The notes beneath the pieces were generated by a model. The model had not been told where the DNA came from. It made no database searches and saw only the letters and a program-made list of their open reading frames with translations. Both the position numbers and the translations under genes were made by a program. A DNA stretch of 64,000 nucleotides, from contig JAIVEN010000010.1 in the NCBI GenBank assembly GCA_026686845.1, positions 38,786,001 to 38,850,000 of the forward strand, written 5' to 3'. Below, one piece after another: positions 23,913 through 35,904 of this stretch (positions are counted from its first letter, which is position 1; each line of letters opens with the position of its first letter). Source of the stretch: Adenanthera pavonina (lineage: Eukaryota; Streptophyta; Magnoliopsida; Fabales; Fabaceae).

Positions 23913-26900
23913 TCAAGAAGCCAAAGTCTGCTTCTTACTCTGCCATGAACTGAAAAATATGCAAAATCCTATGGTAGAGCGACGATCAATATGATCACCT
24001 CCGCAATCAGCATCAAAATAAGCATGTAAGGTAAGATGAGAGGTGGCATAGAAATGAAGACCATGGGATAGAGTGCCATTAATATACCGATGAATGTGAA
24101 GAATTGCTGCATAATGGGTACTGCGTGATGCTGACATGAATTGACTAACAATATGAACAGTATAAGCAATATCAGGACGAGTCACAGTGAGATATATGAG
24201 ACTTCCAACCAACTCACGGTATAGAGTAGGATTGTCCAGCAGAGTGCCATTGGTATGTATAAACCTAGCATTTGGCTCGATAGGAGTTTTCTTAGTTTGA
24301 TCATCAGGAATTTGAGCTTTGGAAATCAACTCAGAGGCGTACTTAACTTGAGAAAGAGAAATACTATCAATCAGTGTGAATATTTCTAATCCAAGAAAGT
24401 AACTTAAGTGCCCAAGGTTCTTCATTTCAAAGTGTTGCCTGAGAAAGTTTTGGAGTTCCTGAATACCTATAGAGTCATCACCAGTAATGATCATATCATC
24501 AACATATAAAAGTAATAGAACAATCCATCGATCAGTTCTACGAATAAAGAGTGCAGTGTCATGGGGACTACATGAGAAGCCAAGTTGATTGATTATAGAA
24601 CTGAATTTGGCAAACCAAGTACGTGGCGCCTGTTTAAGACCATAGAGAGCTCAACGAAGATGACAAACTTTGTTTCTTGAGTAAGGATAGCCAGGTGGAG
24701 GCTTCGTGTATACCTCTTCCTCTAAGTCACCATTCAAAAGGCATTTTTGACATCCATTTGATGTAGAACCCATTGCTTTGCAGCAGCAATGTCTAGTAGA
24801 CTTCTGACTGATGTAATACTAGCAACTGGAGCAAACGTCTCCTCATAACTTATGACATACTCTTGAGTAAAGTCTTGTGCCACTAAGCAAGCCTTGTATT
24901 GCTCCACAGACCCATCAGAATGAGTTTTTATTTTGTAGATCCATCTGCTCCCCATAAGAGTTTTATCTGGTGGAAGCTTAACCAAATCCCAAGTATGCAT
25001 TCTCTCTAGAGCCTGTAATTCATCTTGCATTGCTTACTACCAACGAGGGTCACTAGAGACTTCTTTAAAGGACTGAGGTTCATGCAAAGAGTGTATGGTA
25101 GAAAAGCAATGATAATCACGAAGATAAGAAGGAAGGTGTCTTATTCTTGTAGAACAAGTGGTGGAAGATTGAGGCATGTCGGGTGCAGGATCTTCAAGAG
25201 GGGCAGGATCATTGGTGGGGGGTGAATCATTAGACGTAATGGGAACCAAATCTGAAATTTTAGTACCTGTGTCACTTGGAAAAAGATAAGCAGAAGAGTT
25301 GACAGAAAAAGAGATGAGGTCGGTGGAATGGAAGAAAATTGAGATAGATTAGAAAACATGACATGTTCCCAAAACACAACATGGCAAGAAATGCGAATGC
25401 GATGAGATAGGGGATCCCAACAACGATACCCTTTATGCTCAAAGTCATAACCTAAGAAACAACAAACTCATGCTCGGTCCTGGAGTTTTGTGGGCTCATG
25501 GGAAGGGAGAAGAACAAAACAGGTGCAACAAAAAACTTTGAACATAATATATTCAGGGGGTGTACTATAGAGACATTCAAAAGGAGAAATATTACCAAGT
25601 ATAGAGGAAAGAATACAATGATAACATAAACAGCTGTGAGAGCTGCTTCTCCCCAAAAAAACTCAGGACAAGATGATGAGATAAGAAGAGCACAAACAGT
25701 ATCAAGAATATGACAATGTTTTCACTCGGCTTTACCATTCTTTTGGGAGGTATAAGGATAGGAGTATTGTGAGAGAGTACCCTGCGCATCAAGGAAACTA
25801 AGAAGTTGGGAGTCACGATATTCCATAACATTATCACGCCTAAAAACCTTGATATTTCTGGAAAACTAAGTGCGAATCATATTTGCAAACTTAATATAAA
25901 TTACAGACAATTCAGAACGAGCTTTCATCACATATATCTAGGTAAAGTGAGAATAATCATCGATAAATATCACAAAATAACGTGATCCTCCCATGAAGGA
26001 AGTAGGAGTAGGGCCCCAAATATTAGAGTGGATTAAATCAAAAGGAGACTCAAAAACAAAAATACTTTTATTAAAAGACAATGGTGGTTGTTTTACAATC
26101 TGACAAGAAACACATTCTACAGATTTTTTAATAGCATTGCCTAAAAGTCCATTTGAAATTAAAGATGACAATTTATTGATGGAGCAATGACCAAGACGAT
26201 AATGCCATAACTCAAAAGAAGAGGCAGGGGAAGCAGCACATAATTGAGTTGATTTTGATGAAGGAATATGCAAGGAATTCAGCTCGAACATACGCTTAAC
26301 TTTACTCCCCATTCCAATAATCTGTCCCGTACGAGGATCCTGAACACAACAACTATTAGAGGAGAAGATTACATCATAACCAAGGTCAACCAACTGGCCA
26401 ACAAATATAAGATTGAAGAAAATAGCAGGAACATAATAAAGATCATTAAGAGATAGGTTTGACAAAGAAACAGAACCAGTGTGACTAACAGACATCAATG
26501 AACCATCAACAATGTTGATTGGAGGGGTAGTGATACTAGGAGACCAAGAAGAGAAGAGCTTTGACTGACCAGTCATAATATTATAACAAGCAGAATCAAA
26601 ATACTAAAAGGGGTTACTTGAGGGAGTAGCTAAAGTAGTAGATGAAGAGGAGGTACCAGCACGTAATTGCTTGAGAAGGGCCTCAAGGTCATTGGAGATT
26701 GGTGGAGTGGATACATCGTTGGCAGTAGCATTAGAGAGACCAAGCTTAGACAGTTGACTGGATCGTGAGAAATTTCTATTCTGATCAGATCTGGGAAGAC
26801 GAGTAAGGCAATGCTCAATGACATGACTATACTTCTTACAGTATTTGCATAGGAGAGAAGGACAGTTTGTAGCAATATAACCCTTCTTCTTACAAGTGCG

Positions 26901-27718
26901 ACATTCAATCAGAGGACACTCAGAAAATACATGAGTGGACTGAGGACAATGATGGCAAAGTTTGGAGTTTTTCTCAGTCACAGCAAATACCATGTTAGTG
27001 TTACATCTTAAAAGTTCCAATCTAGTTTCTTCTGATTTTAACTGAGGAAGTGCATCCTCAAGAGTAGGAAGTAGGCTCTGATGCAATAAAGAGGCTCGTA
27101 CAGACTCAAAGTTGTCAGTCAATGCCATCAAGAATTGAATAAGTATAAGATGATCACGATAAGAGATAAAGGCATTAGCATTAATGTCGCATTTGAATGT
27201 TGGCTCAGAGTATGCTAATTGATCCCAAATAAACTCCATTTTTGCAATAAACTCATAAACAGGCTGGCCAGGTTCTTGTTTCAGAGCACTCAGATCTTTC
27301 TGAAGCTGAAATTGGTTAAAGAGATCAAATGATGTATAACGGTTGGCAAGGTGATCCCATACCTCTTTAGCAGTCTCATAGCGCCCAAATTGTTGATTGA
27401 TGGTAGTGATGGAAGTATTCCGAAATCATGTGATAATTTGGTGGTTCTTACTGTCCCATTCTTCCAAACGCTCAGCAAATTTAGCGACCGTTTCTGATTC
27501 AGACGAATAGGATATTGAATGTCACCTGTGACATATCGCCATAATTTCCAACCTTTGAGAAACCCTCGTATGCTCTCTAACCAGTGACAGTAGTTAGATC
27601 CATTCAAAAGTATAGAAATTGGCTGTGAAACGTCATTTTTATCTATGACAGTAGTAGAAGTCAAAAATAGAGAAGGATTTTGCAAAAATAGAGGCCAAAA
27701 ATGAAAAGAACACACCAA
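23913..27718 (-). pseudogene. copia gag-pol remnant, multiply frameshifted
   Basis: Fragments lie in copia order on the minus strand. A gag N-terminal domain (27718-27290) contains LLNGSNYCHWLESIRGFLKG. The gag remainder (27239-26604) has a zinc knuckle CKYCKKYSHVIEHC, matching C-x2-C-x4-H-x4-C. The protease signature just before 26576 reads DSA where active enzymes have DSG. The GAG-pre-integrase and integrase start (26576-25938) has an HYRLGH / CVSC zinc site and FIDDYS. Part of the reverse transcriptase (25030-24734) has ETFAPVA. The YVDD box lies near 24500, followed by RNase H (24494-23913) with ADCGGD. Stops and shifts separate the pieces, and the first catalytic Asp of integrase reads Asn (HSNIWGP). 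Confidence 0.9.
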
Positions 27719-28044
27719 AAAACCTTAGGAACCGATCCAACTCGTTCAGAACTCAGTCTGGAAAATAGTAACTCGAATAGACGAAGAAAAATGAACGTTG
27801 GCAAGCAGAGGTGGTCTGGCAGCACGTGGAGTCTCCGATCATCGTGAAAATTTGACAGAAGCGTCACGAGACGTCGGTGAACAATATGGTCAGGCGCATG
27901 TGGTGGTTTGGCTTCAGCAGAGACATGAAATGGAGATGAACAGTGGCTAAATCAGAGTGCAACGGAGGAAAATGTTAGATCTAAATTGTCCTTGGAGAAT
28001 GGACAATCAGACGTGGAGTAACTGAAAGGATGACTCTGATACCG

Positions 28045-28287
28045 TGTGAGAAACTCAGAAGCAAGAGAAAGAAAGAGAACTCAAAAGCAATTGTGAGAAG
28101 CTTGCTTCAATATATTCACTATACAGAAGGCAATATATACAAGGGGATGAAAGGTCTAGGGAATCATTATAATTAAAGAATATCAATGGGTATCCCTAAA
28201 GAAAAGGAAATTAAAAAGGAAAAAAGAGAATCCTAAGATAATTGCAATAAATACTTAAAAATCAAATCAAATCAATTATAATTAACA
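28045..28287 (-). repeat. 5' LTR of the copia element
   Basis: About 243 bp and the partner of 23302-23551. Its inner edge abuts the GGTATCAGAG primer site on the minus strand, which identifies it as the 5' LTR. Confidence 0.9.
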
Positions 28288-29907
28288 AAGGTGAAATGCA
28301 CAAAGTGCCGCCTTATCTGAGGAAAGCGATTTGCTATCAATCTGTCTTCCTTTCAATTGATCAAATGTTTTCATTTTTAAGGAAAATATTTTCATAATTT
28401 TAAGTTTAACCCTGTGGGAAAATCAGTAGCTTCTTCATTTCTTCTAGTATAGCCCCTGAATGAAACTTTTCTTCTTTCCATCAAACCAAGATCAAATATA
28501 ACAGGCCGTCTGTCCTTTTTCTTGCTTTCTTTCTTTTTTTTTGGTAGATTTTTTTGCCACATTTTTTGGTAGTTTTAAAAAGTTTTGATTTTAAAGCAAA
28601 CTTTATAAGTTTCTTTTCTAATATATTTTTAATCTTATTGCATAATTTTATAAGTAAGATTAATTCCGGCCAAAATGTAATTTCCTTTTCTATACATTCC
28701 TCCTCCATTGCGGACTGCCACTGCCACATTGTTAAATTAAATCTTTAGGGCATAGATCCAACGAGTACGAACTCAGGGACATGTTGGCGAAGACCATTCT
28801 GGACCGTCGATTTTAAAGTCGAGGACAGCCAATTTATTTTGGCCAAGAGGACAGCCAATTAGACCTATCAAGGAAACGAAATCCGTTGTTCCTAAAGAAT
28901 CCGAGTCCGAAGATCGTCTTGAAGTTACTTGCCTGGACTGTGAGTTTTAACTTTTCAGCACAGGTGAGAACTCTTCTTGTTTCGTCTATGAGACAACGTA
29001 GGTGATTAGACAACAAGGATTAGGAAAGTAAGAGCCTCTGTTTGACTTTAGATTGGTCAATGACGGTTTCGTTATGGAGAAAACTGAAAGTTTGAACCTT
29101 TATTTACATTTTCTCGCTTTCTTTTGCTTTCAATATGAAAGGACTCTGCTATGGTCTGTCATGTCGATTTTGATTGTTACGATTTGCAATCTGGTTCCGT
29201 TCTTGACAATAAGTAGCAGTTCCTATTAGATTTTATATTCGATTCATTCAAAATATGAAAATATCTATGAAGCCTTATGATTTTGCAGTGATTTTTTATT
29301 TTTGGCTTCATAATTCGCACTACGTTCAACCAAAGATTATGCTCATATGAGAAGTGGGGTTATGTAGCTTAGGTGCATACTGTCTCCTTAAGTAGGAATT
29401 TTGACCTACACTGCATAAATCGCTGCATGAGTTATCTTAGTTAGGTTTTTTCCAGAGATCTATATTCTAAATCACTGATAATTTGGTTCATATAGAAAGT
29501 AAAGCAATTATCAGTATGTTAATATATAATATAAAATCTATAGCAATTCATATTATTTATAGGCCATGAACATTGTGATTTATTCTTTGTTCTCCATACA
29601 ATGTGATTTATTCTTTATTCTCCATACAATGCATAAGAAAATATGTCTAGTTACTAACAGATAGTAATTGTATTTCATCATGACCAAGAATGAAATAGTA
29701 GAGTAATTCCTTGAAACTAACAAGCACTTGCAGAACATTAGTTTTGTTCTTCTTCTCATATCACATGTGTGCGTGTTGAATCATTGAATGTCTCAATCTA
29801 ACATGTGCACTCACTGGCCGTTGATATTTGCTACTAGTTTTATTCACTTGTTATGAAGAGATCTTTATTTACTGAGATATATACTTTTGCTTCAAATATG
29901 GCAGAAA
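28288..29907. other. region upstream of the Yos1-like gene
   Basis: No protein gene is visible. A GC-richer stretch at about 28760-29040 may hold the promoter or a non-coding first exon of the Yos1-like gene, since an acceptor-like TATGGCAG lies only four bases before its ATG. A 28 bp unit beginning TGTGATTTATTCTTT is tandemly duplicated at 29573-29630, and GAGGACAGCCAATT is repeated near 28822 and 28848. Confidence 0.5.
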
Positions 29908-30140
29908 ATGGGTTTCTGGACCCTGTTAGAAGGGTTGCTGCTCTTTGCAAATGCATTGTCTATATTGAATGAAGACCGTTTCCTTGCTCCAAGAGGATGG
30001 ACATTAACAGAACTTACAGGACCCAACAGAAATTCTCTTAAAGGGCAGGTGATAGGGCTCATACACGCCTGTAAATACTTGAGATTGCACTTATTCTGTT
30101 CAATATTATCACTATCTTAGTGAAGCTTCTCAGTGGATAA
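29908..30140 (+). CDS. Yos1-like (IER3IP1 family) protein, apparent frameshift near the C-terminus
   Basis: Yos1-like proteins are small membrane proteins of about 80 aa that act in ER-to-Golgi vesicle transport. The frame from ATG 29908 starts MGFWTLLEGLLLFANALSIL and continues with NEDRFLAPRGW and NSLKGQ..GLIHACKYLR, which is diagnostic. After residue 60 the frame runs off into an unrelated tail and stops at 30118-30120. In another frame directly after this point the DNA encodes LILFNIITILVKLLSG and a stop at 30138-30140, the expected second membrane segment and end. One base (probably a C) appears missing around 30088; allowing for it gives about 77 aa, the usual family length. This could be a sequencing or assembly error or a real mutation. 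An acceptor-like AG just before the ATG suggests a 5' UTR intron. Confidence 0.85.
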
Positions 30141-31009
30141 GTAAAAATAACAGATATTGCAAGTCTGTGTATTTTTGTCTTGTTATAAAGCTCAGACTGT
30201 ATCATTGCTAGATGTACCTTGAATACCATTCTCAATCCCCTTTGAATTTTCCATGTTTTTTATGGTTTGCTCCATAAATAATGATACACAGTACTTGGTC
30301 TAGCCTGTGATATAGCAAGCAATTTGAACTCGGAAAGTTTCTTGTATATTCCTTGCATCAAGAGCCAAAAGAGGTTCACTGAAACAAATTCATCATTGAA
30401 ACTCAACATTGGAAAATTCACTTTAGTGAGTCTTTTTTATCCTCTTGCATGACAAAAGTGAATCCAGAAAAAATCTGAAGTATATGTCTTGCATCAAGAG
30501 CTAAAAAAAGCTCACCAAGAGATGTGTTGGTGAACACTATTAAGCGCTTGCACTAAAGGATTTATTCCTACATCTGAACTTCAGGAAAACTGATTTCTAC
30601 AATGATGATGTGGGAAGACATGATAAACAAGAATAGGATTGAACACAGACACGGCACATGGTAATCAAGAAAATTGCTAGATTATCTTGCATGTAATTGA
30701 ATTAGTCACATTGGGAATACAACATATTCCAAATTATAGAACCAAATATCATGTAAAGCCAGACTCTTGGCACAATTGATATAAATAAGTACATAGTAAA
30801 CAGAACAGGACTAACTGTATTTATACAATCCACTATTCACATGAAATGGCCTTTAAAAATAATGAACTCATTGGCACCTTGATGGTTTTGACAAAGGACT
30901 CTAGTGTAGATTGCAGGAAGACTAAAGTGTTGTGAGTTTGTTATTTTAAATATCAGAAATTAAAAACAAGCAAACAACACGGTAGATCAACTTGTAACTC
31001 ATGCTGTGT
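30141..31009. other. intergenic region between convergent genes
   Basis: 3' flanks of the Yos1-like and SOUL genes. A short diverged duplication, CTTGCATCAAGAGC(C/T)AAAA, occurs near 30352 and 30488. Nothing else is recognised. Confidence 0.5.
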
Positions 31010-31642
31010 TCATTCAACTGGTATCATAACCTCATTGGTTCGGAAAGGAGGTAAAGTCCAAGGTGGGTTGTACCTAGCCAACACAGAATCCCCAATCACC
31101 TTATACCCATCTCTCTCCAAACTCTTCTTGAGCTTCTCCACCTTCTCCTCAACCACAGGTTCTGATGCCACTCCTCCAAACTTGACAACCCCATATTTCC
31201 TCTCACCCTCCTCTCTGATCTTCACCCTCTCATCCAACGGCTTCGGTGCCTCCTCTGCTTTCCCATATTTGGCTGGCAGTATAAACCCCATAGTCACCAC
31301 CTTCTTCTTCCCCTCTGTTTCACTAGCCTTAGTCACAACAGGAGCAGTCATGGCAATAGCTTCGCTTCCACTCCCACCAGAAGAACTCTGTGTGTTCTTC
31401 GTTATGACAGGAGCAGTCATGGCGATCTTCTCGGGCTTTGTGTTCTGGGGATTCCCTAAAGCGCCAATGTAATTAGCCAACACAGTGAATCCGCCATCTT
31501 TGTTTCCCTTAAACTGGGATGGATCGTAGGTGATTTCAGCTACTACAGAAGGTGTATACTTGCGGATTTCGTAGTCAGTGGTGGACTTGATCACTTCGTA
31601 GTTTGGAGTTTCGACGCTGATCTTCCCAAAAACCAGACCCAT
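31010..31642 (-). CDS. SOUL family heme-binding protein
   Basis: Single-exon gene of 210 aa. SOUL/HBP proteins bind heme or tetrapyrroles; plant cytosolic members such as Arabidopsis SOUL-1 (At2g37970, from memory) are the closest in type. The SOUL domain covers nearly the whole protein, from ETPNYEVIKSTTDYEIRKY (about 11-29) to NEVMIPVE at the C-terminus. The family motif KIAMTAPVIT is followed about 25 residues later by a second copy, AIAMTAPVVT, separated by a Ser/Gly-rich linker; the family normally has two such MTAPV motifs. There is no clear transit peptide or signal peptide, so a cytosolic location is likely. The ATG at 31642 is well placed: a TATA-like TATATA sits about 81 bp upstream and the next upstream frame is unrelated. 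It converges with the Yos1-like gene. Confidence 0.95.
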   Translation of the reverse strand: MGLVFGKISVETPNYEVIKSTTDYEIRKYTPSVVAEITYDPSQFKGNKDGGFTVLANYIGALGNPQNTKPEKIAMTAPVITKNTQSSSGGSGSEAIAMTAPVVTKASETEGKKKVVTMGFILPAKYGKAEEAPKPLDERVKIREEGERKYGVVKFGGVASEPVVEEKVEKLKKSLERDGYKVIGDSVLARYNPPWTLPPFRTNEVMIPVE

Positions 31643-33156
31643 TAGGAACCGTTAAGGGGTGTCTGGAGAACTGCGAGATAAAGGTAAGAGACTCGAATAG
31701 GATACGGAGCGCTTCAAGCCAATATATACAGACATAGTGGAAATTGGGAGCGTAGATTGTTCTGGAAGTTTGTCTTGGCACATGAAACGACGTCGTGTAA
31801 GAAGAGATAACTCAGATAAGCTTAGCGACGTGTTGGAACTGAACGTTTGATATTGACCGGTGGTGATTCTGCCTTGCCGCCCCGCGTTTGTGGACTCCGT
31901 TTATCCACGACCTCTATGGTTACTATCCTATTTGAAAAAATAATGAAGTTTTATGCAAGGAACAAGGGAATATGTAGTTATGTACCTAGATTTATAGAAA
32001 TATTGTGGGTAAAGCTGGATTTACACAGATTCTGTGACTATAGCTCGCCCAGGAATTATTTTAGTGTAGTTAGGATTTTTCCCCATTTGTTATAAAAAAA
32101 ATTCTGGTTATTTATTATTAACTTTTATTAATAAAAATTGAATAACATAATTATGTAGCATTGAATTATTAAAATTTTAATATACATGTTTTTTATTGAA
32201 AATGTTAAGAATAAAATATTAAATTTAAAAAAATGCATGTAAGATTTGCTTAAGAATAAAATAATACTTAATATTATATCTATAGATATAATATCGATTA
32301 TTTTTTTTAAAACAGTCACAATTATGATTACACTTATAGGGATTTAAGTAAGAACAAAGATATAAGAAAAGAAGATACTGTATCAAGCATTTATATGAAT
32401 TCCTTTTTTTTCCAAGAAAAAAAAAAGAAAAAGAATTTGTATCTTTTAGTGCACTTTTTCCGAATTAAATTAATAAACTACTTAGTCACTCATGATTTTG
32501 TCTTCCTCAATCCTCCCCACAACAATTACAACATTCTTCTCTATGGGGGAAAAAAAATTCTTGAAATGAATGGTGAGTAAAAATATTTGATTGATTCATT
32601 TAAGTCTATTTTTTAAATTAAAATTGTTTTCAGTCATTATTAATATTATAGCGAAACAATCCAAGTTCATCAAAATTATAAAATAATATATTAAAATTAC
32701 TGCTGATCATAAATTTAAGCCAAAAATTAAATTGTACCAAGACCATGGTAAGAAATTAAATTTACAGAACCCTTATAAAAAAGAAAAGAAAAAAAAGGTG
32801 AGAGATCTGTTTGAATTTGGCGGTTGCCAGCAAGATATGTAATATTTGTGAGGACGAATGTGTCAATGTCCCAAAATAGAAAAAATAGAAACTCTAAAAG
32901 GACCTTAAAAATAGCATATAATACAAGATATAGCAAGAAAAACAAAAAAGCCATCACCTTCATGCAATTCCAACACAATTTCTGCAAAACCAATCAAAAT
33001 CCCCCTCCTTCCTCATCCCTTGCCATTTCAAAACTCACCCCGAAAGATCCAATCATTTTCACCCATTCTTTCCGTTCCATAAGATAACACTCCTCAATTT
33101 CCCCTTCATCCTTATCTTGGATTGATCATTGTTTCATTTCTCTCTCGGGTTGAATC
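31643..33156. other. intergenic region between divergent SOUL and beta-tubulin genes
   Basis: A shared upstream region for two divergently transcribed genes. It is AT-rich from about 32080 to 32960. A CT-rich leader (about 33000-33156) precedes the tubulin ATG. No gene is seen in it. Confidence 0.55.
31723..31728 (-). promoter_or_regulatory. candidate TATA box of the SOUL gene
   Basis: On the minus strand the sequence CTGTATATATTGG lies about 81 bp upstream of the SOUL start codon, a usual spacing for a plant TATA box with a short leader. Position and sequence only; not tested. Confidence 0.45.
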
Positions 33157-34698
33157 ATGCGAGAAATCCTTCACATTCAGGGTGGTCAATGCGGCAACCA
33201 GATAGGAGCCAAGTTCTGGGAGGTTGTCTGCGCCGAGCACGGCATCGACCCCACTGGAACCTACAATGGCGACTCCGATCTTCAGCTCGAGAGGATCAAT
33301 GTCTACTACAACGAAGCCAGTTGCGGCAGGTTCGTGCCTAGGGCTGTGCTCATGGACCTCGAACCAGGAACCATGGACAGCGTCAGAAGCGGACCATACG
33401 GTCAAATTTTCCGACCTGACAATTTCGTTTTCGGTCAGTCCGGCGCCGGAAACAACTGGGCAAAGGGCCATTACACCGAGGGCGCCGAACTCATCGATTC
33501 CGTTCTGGACGTTGTGAGGAAGGAAGCAGAGAACTGCGATTGCTTGCAGGGTATGTATGTTAAACCCCCAATATCTTCTTCATAAATTGAAGAATTCCAC
33601 GAGTCGAGAAGATATGTAGTGAACGTATGGGACAGGAATATACAATTTCGTTTTTTTATGTGATTTTTTGCAGGCTTTCAGGTGTGTCATTCTCTGGGTG
33701 GAGGCACAGGGTCAGGAATGGGTACTTTGCTGATTTCAAAGGTGAGAGAGGAATACCCAGATAGAATGATGCTTACTTTCTCTGTCTTCCCTTCTCCGAA
33801 GGTCTCTGACACCGTCGTGGAGCCATACAATGCCACTTTGTCCGTTCATCAGCTCGTTGAGAACGCAGATGAATGCATGGTGCTTGATAACGAAGCTCTT
33901 TATGACATTTGCTTCCGCACAGTCAAGCTCACCACACCAAGCTGTAAGATTTTTCTTCCCTCAATTCAAATGATTGATCATGTCTGGAGAATCTTGATTC
34001 AAACTCTGATATATTTTTATGGAACAGTTGGTGATCTGAATCATTTGATATCGGTCACCATGTCTGGAGTGACATGTTGTTTGAGGTTCCCCGGTCAGCT
34101 GAACTCTGATCTTCGAAAGCTAGCCGTGAATCTCATCCCCTTCCCTCGGCTTCACTTCTTCATGGTCGGTTTCGCTCCTCTGACCTCTCGTAATTCTCAG
34201 CAATACAAAGCTCTAAGCGTACCGGAGCTCACACAGCAGATGTGGGATGCGAAGAACATGATGTGTGCTGCTGATCCAAGGCATGGACGATACCTCACTG
34301 CTTCAGCAGTGTTCAGAGGCAAGATGAGCACCAAGGAGGTCGATGAACAAATGATCAATGTGCAGAACAAGAACTCTTCCTACTTCGTCGAGTGGATTCC
34401 AAACAATGTGAAATCAACTGTCTGTGATATCCCTCCGACAGGCTTGAAAATGGCTTCCACTTTCATTGGAAACTCCACGTCGATTCAGGAAATGTTTCGT
34501 CGAGTGAGCGAGCAGTTCACGGCCATGTTCAGGAGAAAGGCGTTCTTGCATTGGTACACAGGGGAAGGCATGGACGAGATGGAGTTCACCGAGGCTGAGA
34601 GCAACATGAACGATCTGGTTTCCGAGTATCAGCAATATCAAGATGCAGCTATTGAAGAGGATGAGTATGGAGATGAAGAGGAACGCAATGACAGGTGA
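33157..34698 (+). CDS. TUB: beta-tubulin
   Basis: Beta subunit of the tubulin heterodimer, which binds GTP and forms microtubules. Three exons: 33157-33550, 33674-33943 and 34028-34698, joined by GT-AG introns of 123 and 84 bp, giving 444 aa. The two introns split codons 132 and 222, the positions I expect for plant beta-tubulin genes. The protein begins MREI, the tetrapeptide known to drive tubulin mRNA autoregulation. It has the GTP-binding loop GGGTGSG at 140-146, the full C-terminal domain (FRRKAFLHWYTGEGMDEMEF) and an acidic tail rich in Glu and Asp after EYQQYQDA. No substitution stands out as inactivating. The tail ends EEERNDR, which is the isotype-variable part. Which isotype this is cannot be decided without a full tubulin alignment. 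Confidence 0.98.
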
Positions 34699-35904
34699 AT
34701 ATGACATGGATGGAGCTGTTTCCATCTTACTATTGCTTATACAATTACCATTATATATTCTTTCTTAGGAGCTCTCGGCGCAGGAATTGAAGTTCTTTCA
34801 TCAAAATACGAGTTCTTTTGATCAATATATGCATTGTTATGTGATCCAATTTCTAAGTTAGGAAGTTGAATTCCATATCTTCAATTTTTATGCGATATAT
34901 GGACCCAATTGCGAGAACAAATTAAGAAAGCTTTCCCTATGGATTGTAATACTGGAGAAAGATTACAATGGATCATGGAAGAGTAACTTGGAATTCTAGA
35001 CCTAGAAATTGATCAAGAAAACATGACTTCAGGCTGCTCAATAGGTTGATCAATGGCAGAACACAGAAGGAAAAAACTGTTTGAATCAGAATAGAGAAAA
35101 TGAAGAAATTTTAATTCAATTTTATAAATTTTTCCCTTTCCGTACTTTTTTTCCTTAATTTTGAGATTTTGTTTGAAAGGAATCTATAATTGCCTGTCAA
35201 AATATCCATGAACCATAGAGCATGTTTGGTTTTCAATTAGTTAAAAATGAGTTTTGTTAGAATTGGTTTTATAACATAATTATGATAAAAATTGGTTTTA
35301 CACTAACGTGTTTATATTTGAATGATTTATTTGAAAATTGATTTTAACAAACTCATAATTTTTCTTTAAATTGAACTTAAACTCTATCTCATGATTAATT
35401 TAATTTTCTTGAACTAAAATTTAATCTGCATTTATTTAATTAGGAATAAAATATATTTGATATAATATTTTCTTACAGGTTATGATCTATGAAAATTAAA
35501 ATTTAAAAGGATATTTTGGTCAATAGATAGAAAAAATTTTATGAAAAATTTATTTTCTCAATTTTTTTTTATTTTTTCTTATTTTTATTGGTCTATTTTT
35601 ATCTAATTTAAAAATAAATATAGATGAAAATGAAAAAACAAAATAAAAAAGTAAGGATTGATTTGCTTATGAAGCAACTCATTTCATAATGAGTTGCCAA
35701 CAGAATCATTAAAAGGAAGCCAAACACAATTTTAATTAGATCAAACTCATTCTAGCTCCTAAACCACGTTTTCAACGGACTCCCAGTCATGCCCTTAATT
35801 AGAAGAGAGATTTGTAAAAATATGCTAGTACAATTAAGTACTCTCTTTTAAATAAGAGTGAGAAAAGGTCTTACATAATTAATCCTCTTCCATTTCCTCC
35901 ACTT
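34699..35904. other. intergenic region with a hAT-like MITE candidate
   Basis: 3' flank of beta-tubulin followed by AT-rich DNA. The interval 35221-35735 is bounded by ATGTTTGGTTTTC on the left and GGAAGCCAAACACAA on the right, an imperfect terminal inverted repeat typical of hAT-like MITEs. No protein gene is present. Confidence 0.5.
35221..35735. mobile_element. candidate hAT-like MITE
   Basis: The ends are imperfectly inverted: TGTTTGGTTTTC at the left against TGTTTGGCTTCC (reverse complement) at the right. The interior is AT-rich and non-coding, length about 0.5 kb. I could not identify an exact 8 bp target duplication, so the class is tentative. Confidence 0.45.

Larger units (their letters stand above)
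23302..28287 (-). mobile_element. degenerate Ty1/copia LTR retrotransposon
   Basis: Full-length but decayed element of about 5 kb. Its LTRs are 23302-23551 and 28045-28287, both starting TGTGAGAAACTC and ending TTAATA / TTAACA. The flanking 5 bp are AGGGT (left) and AAGGT (right), a likely target duplication with one change. On the minus strand the primer site next to the right LTR reads CGGTATCAGAG, close to the initiator-tRNA-Met site TGGTATCAGAG. A tract containing GAGGGGGGATA precedes the left LTR. The internal order gag, protease, integrase, reverse transcriptase, RNase H is that of copia. The frames are interrupted many times, so no autonomous activity is expected. Confidence 0.93.

Noticed and set aside
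31035..31472. 145-codon plus-strand frame
   Set aside because: Antisense shadow of the SOUL gene; the minus-strand reading gives the complete known domain.
33224..33517. Frames on both strands inside the beta-tubulin first exon
   Set aside because: Out-of-frame shadows of a strongly conserved coding exon.
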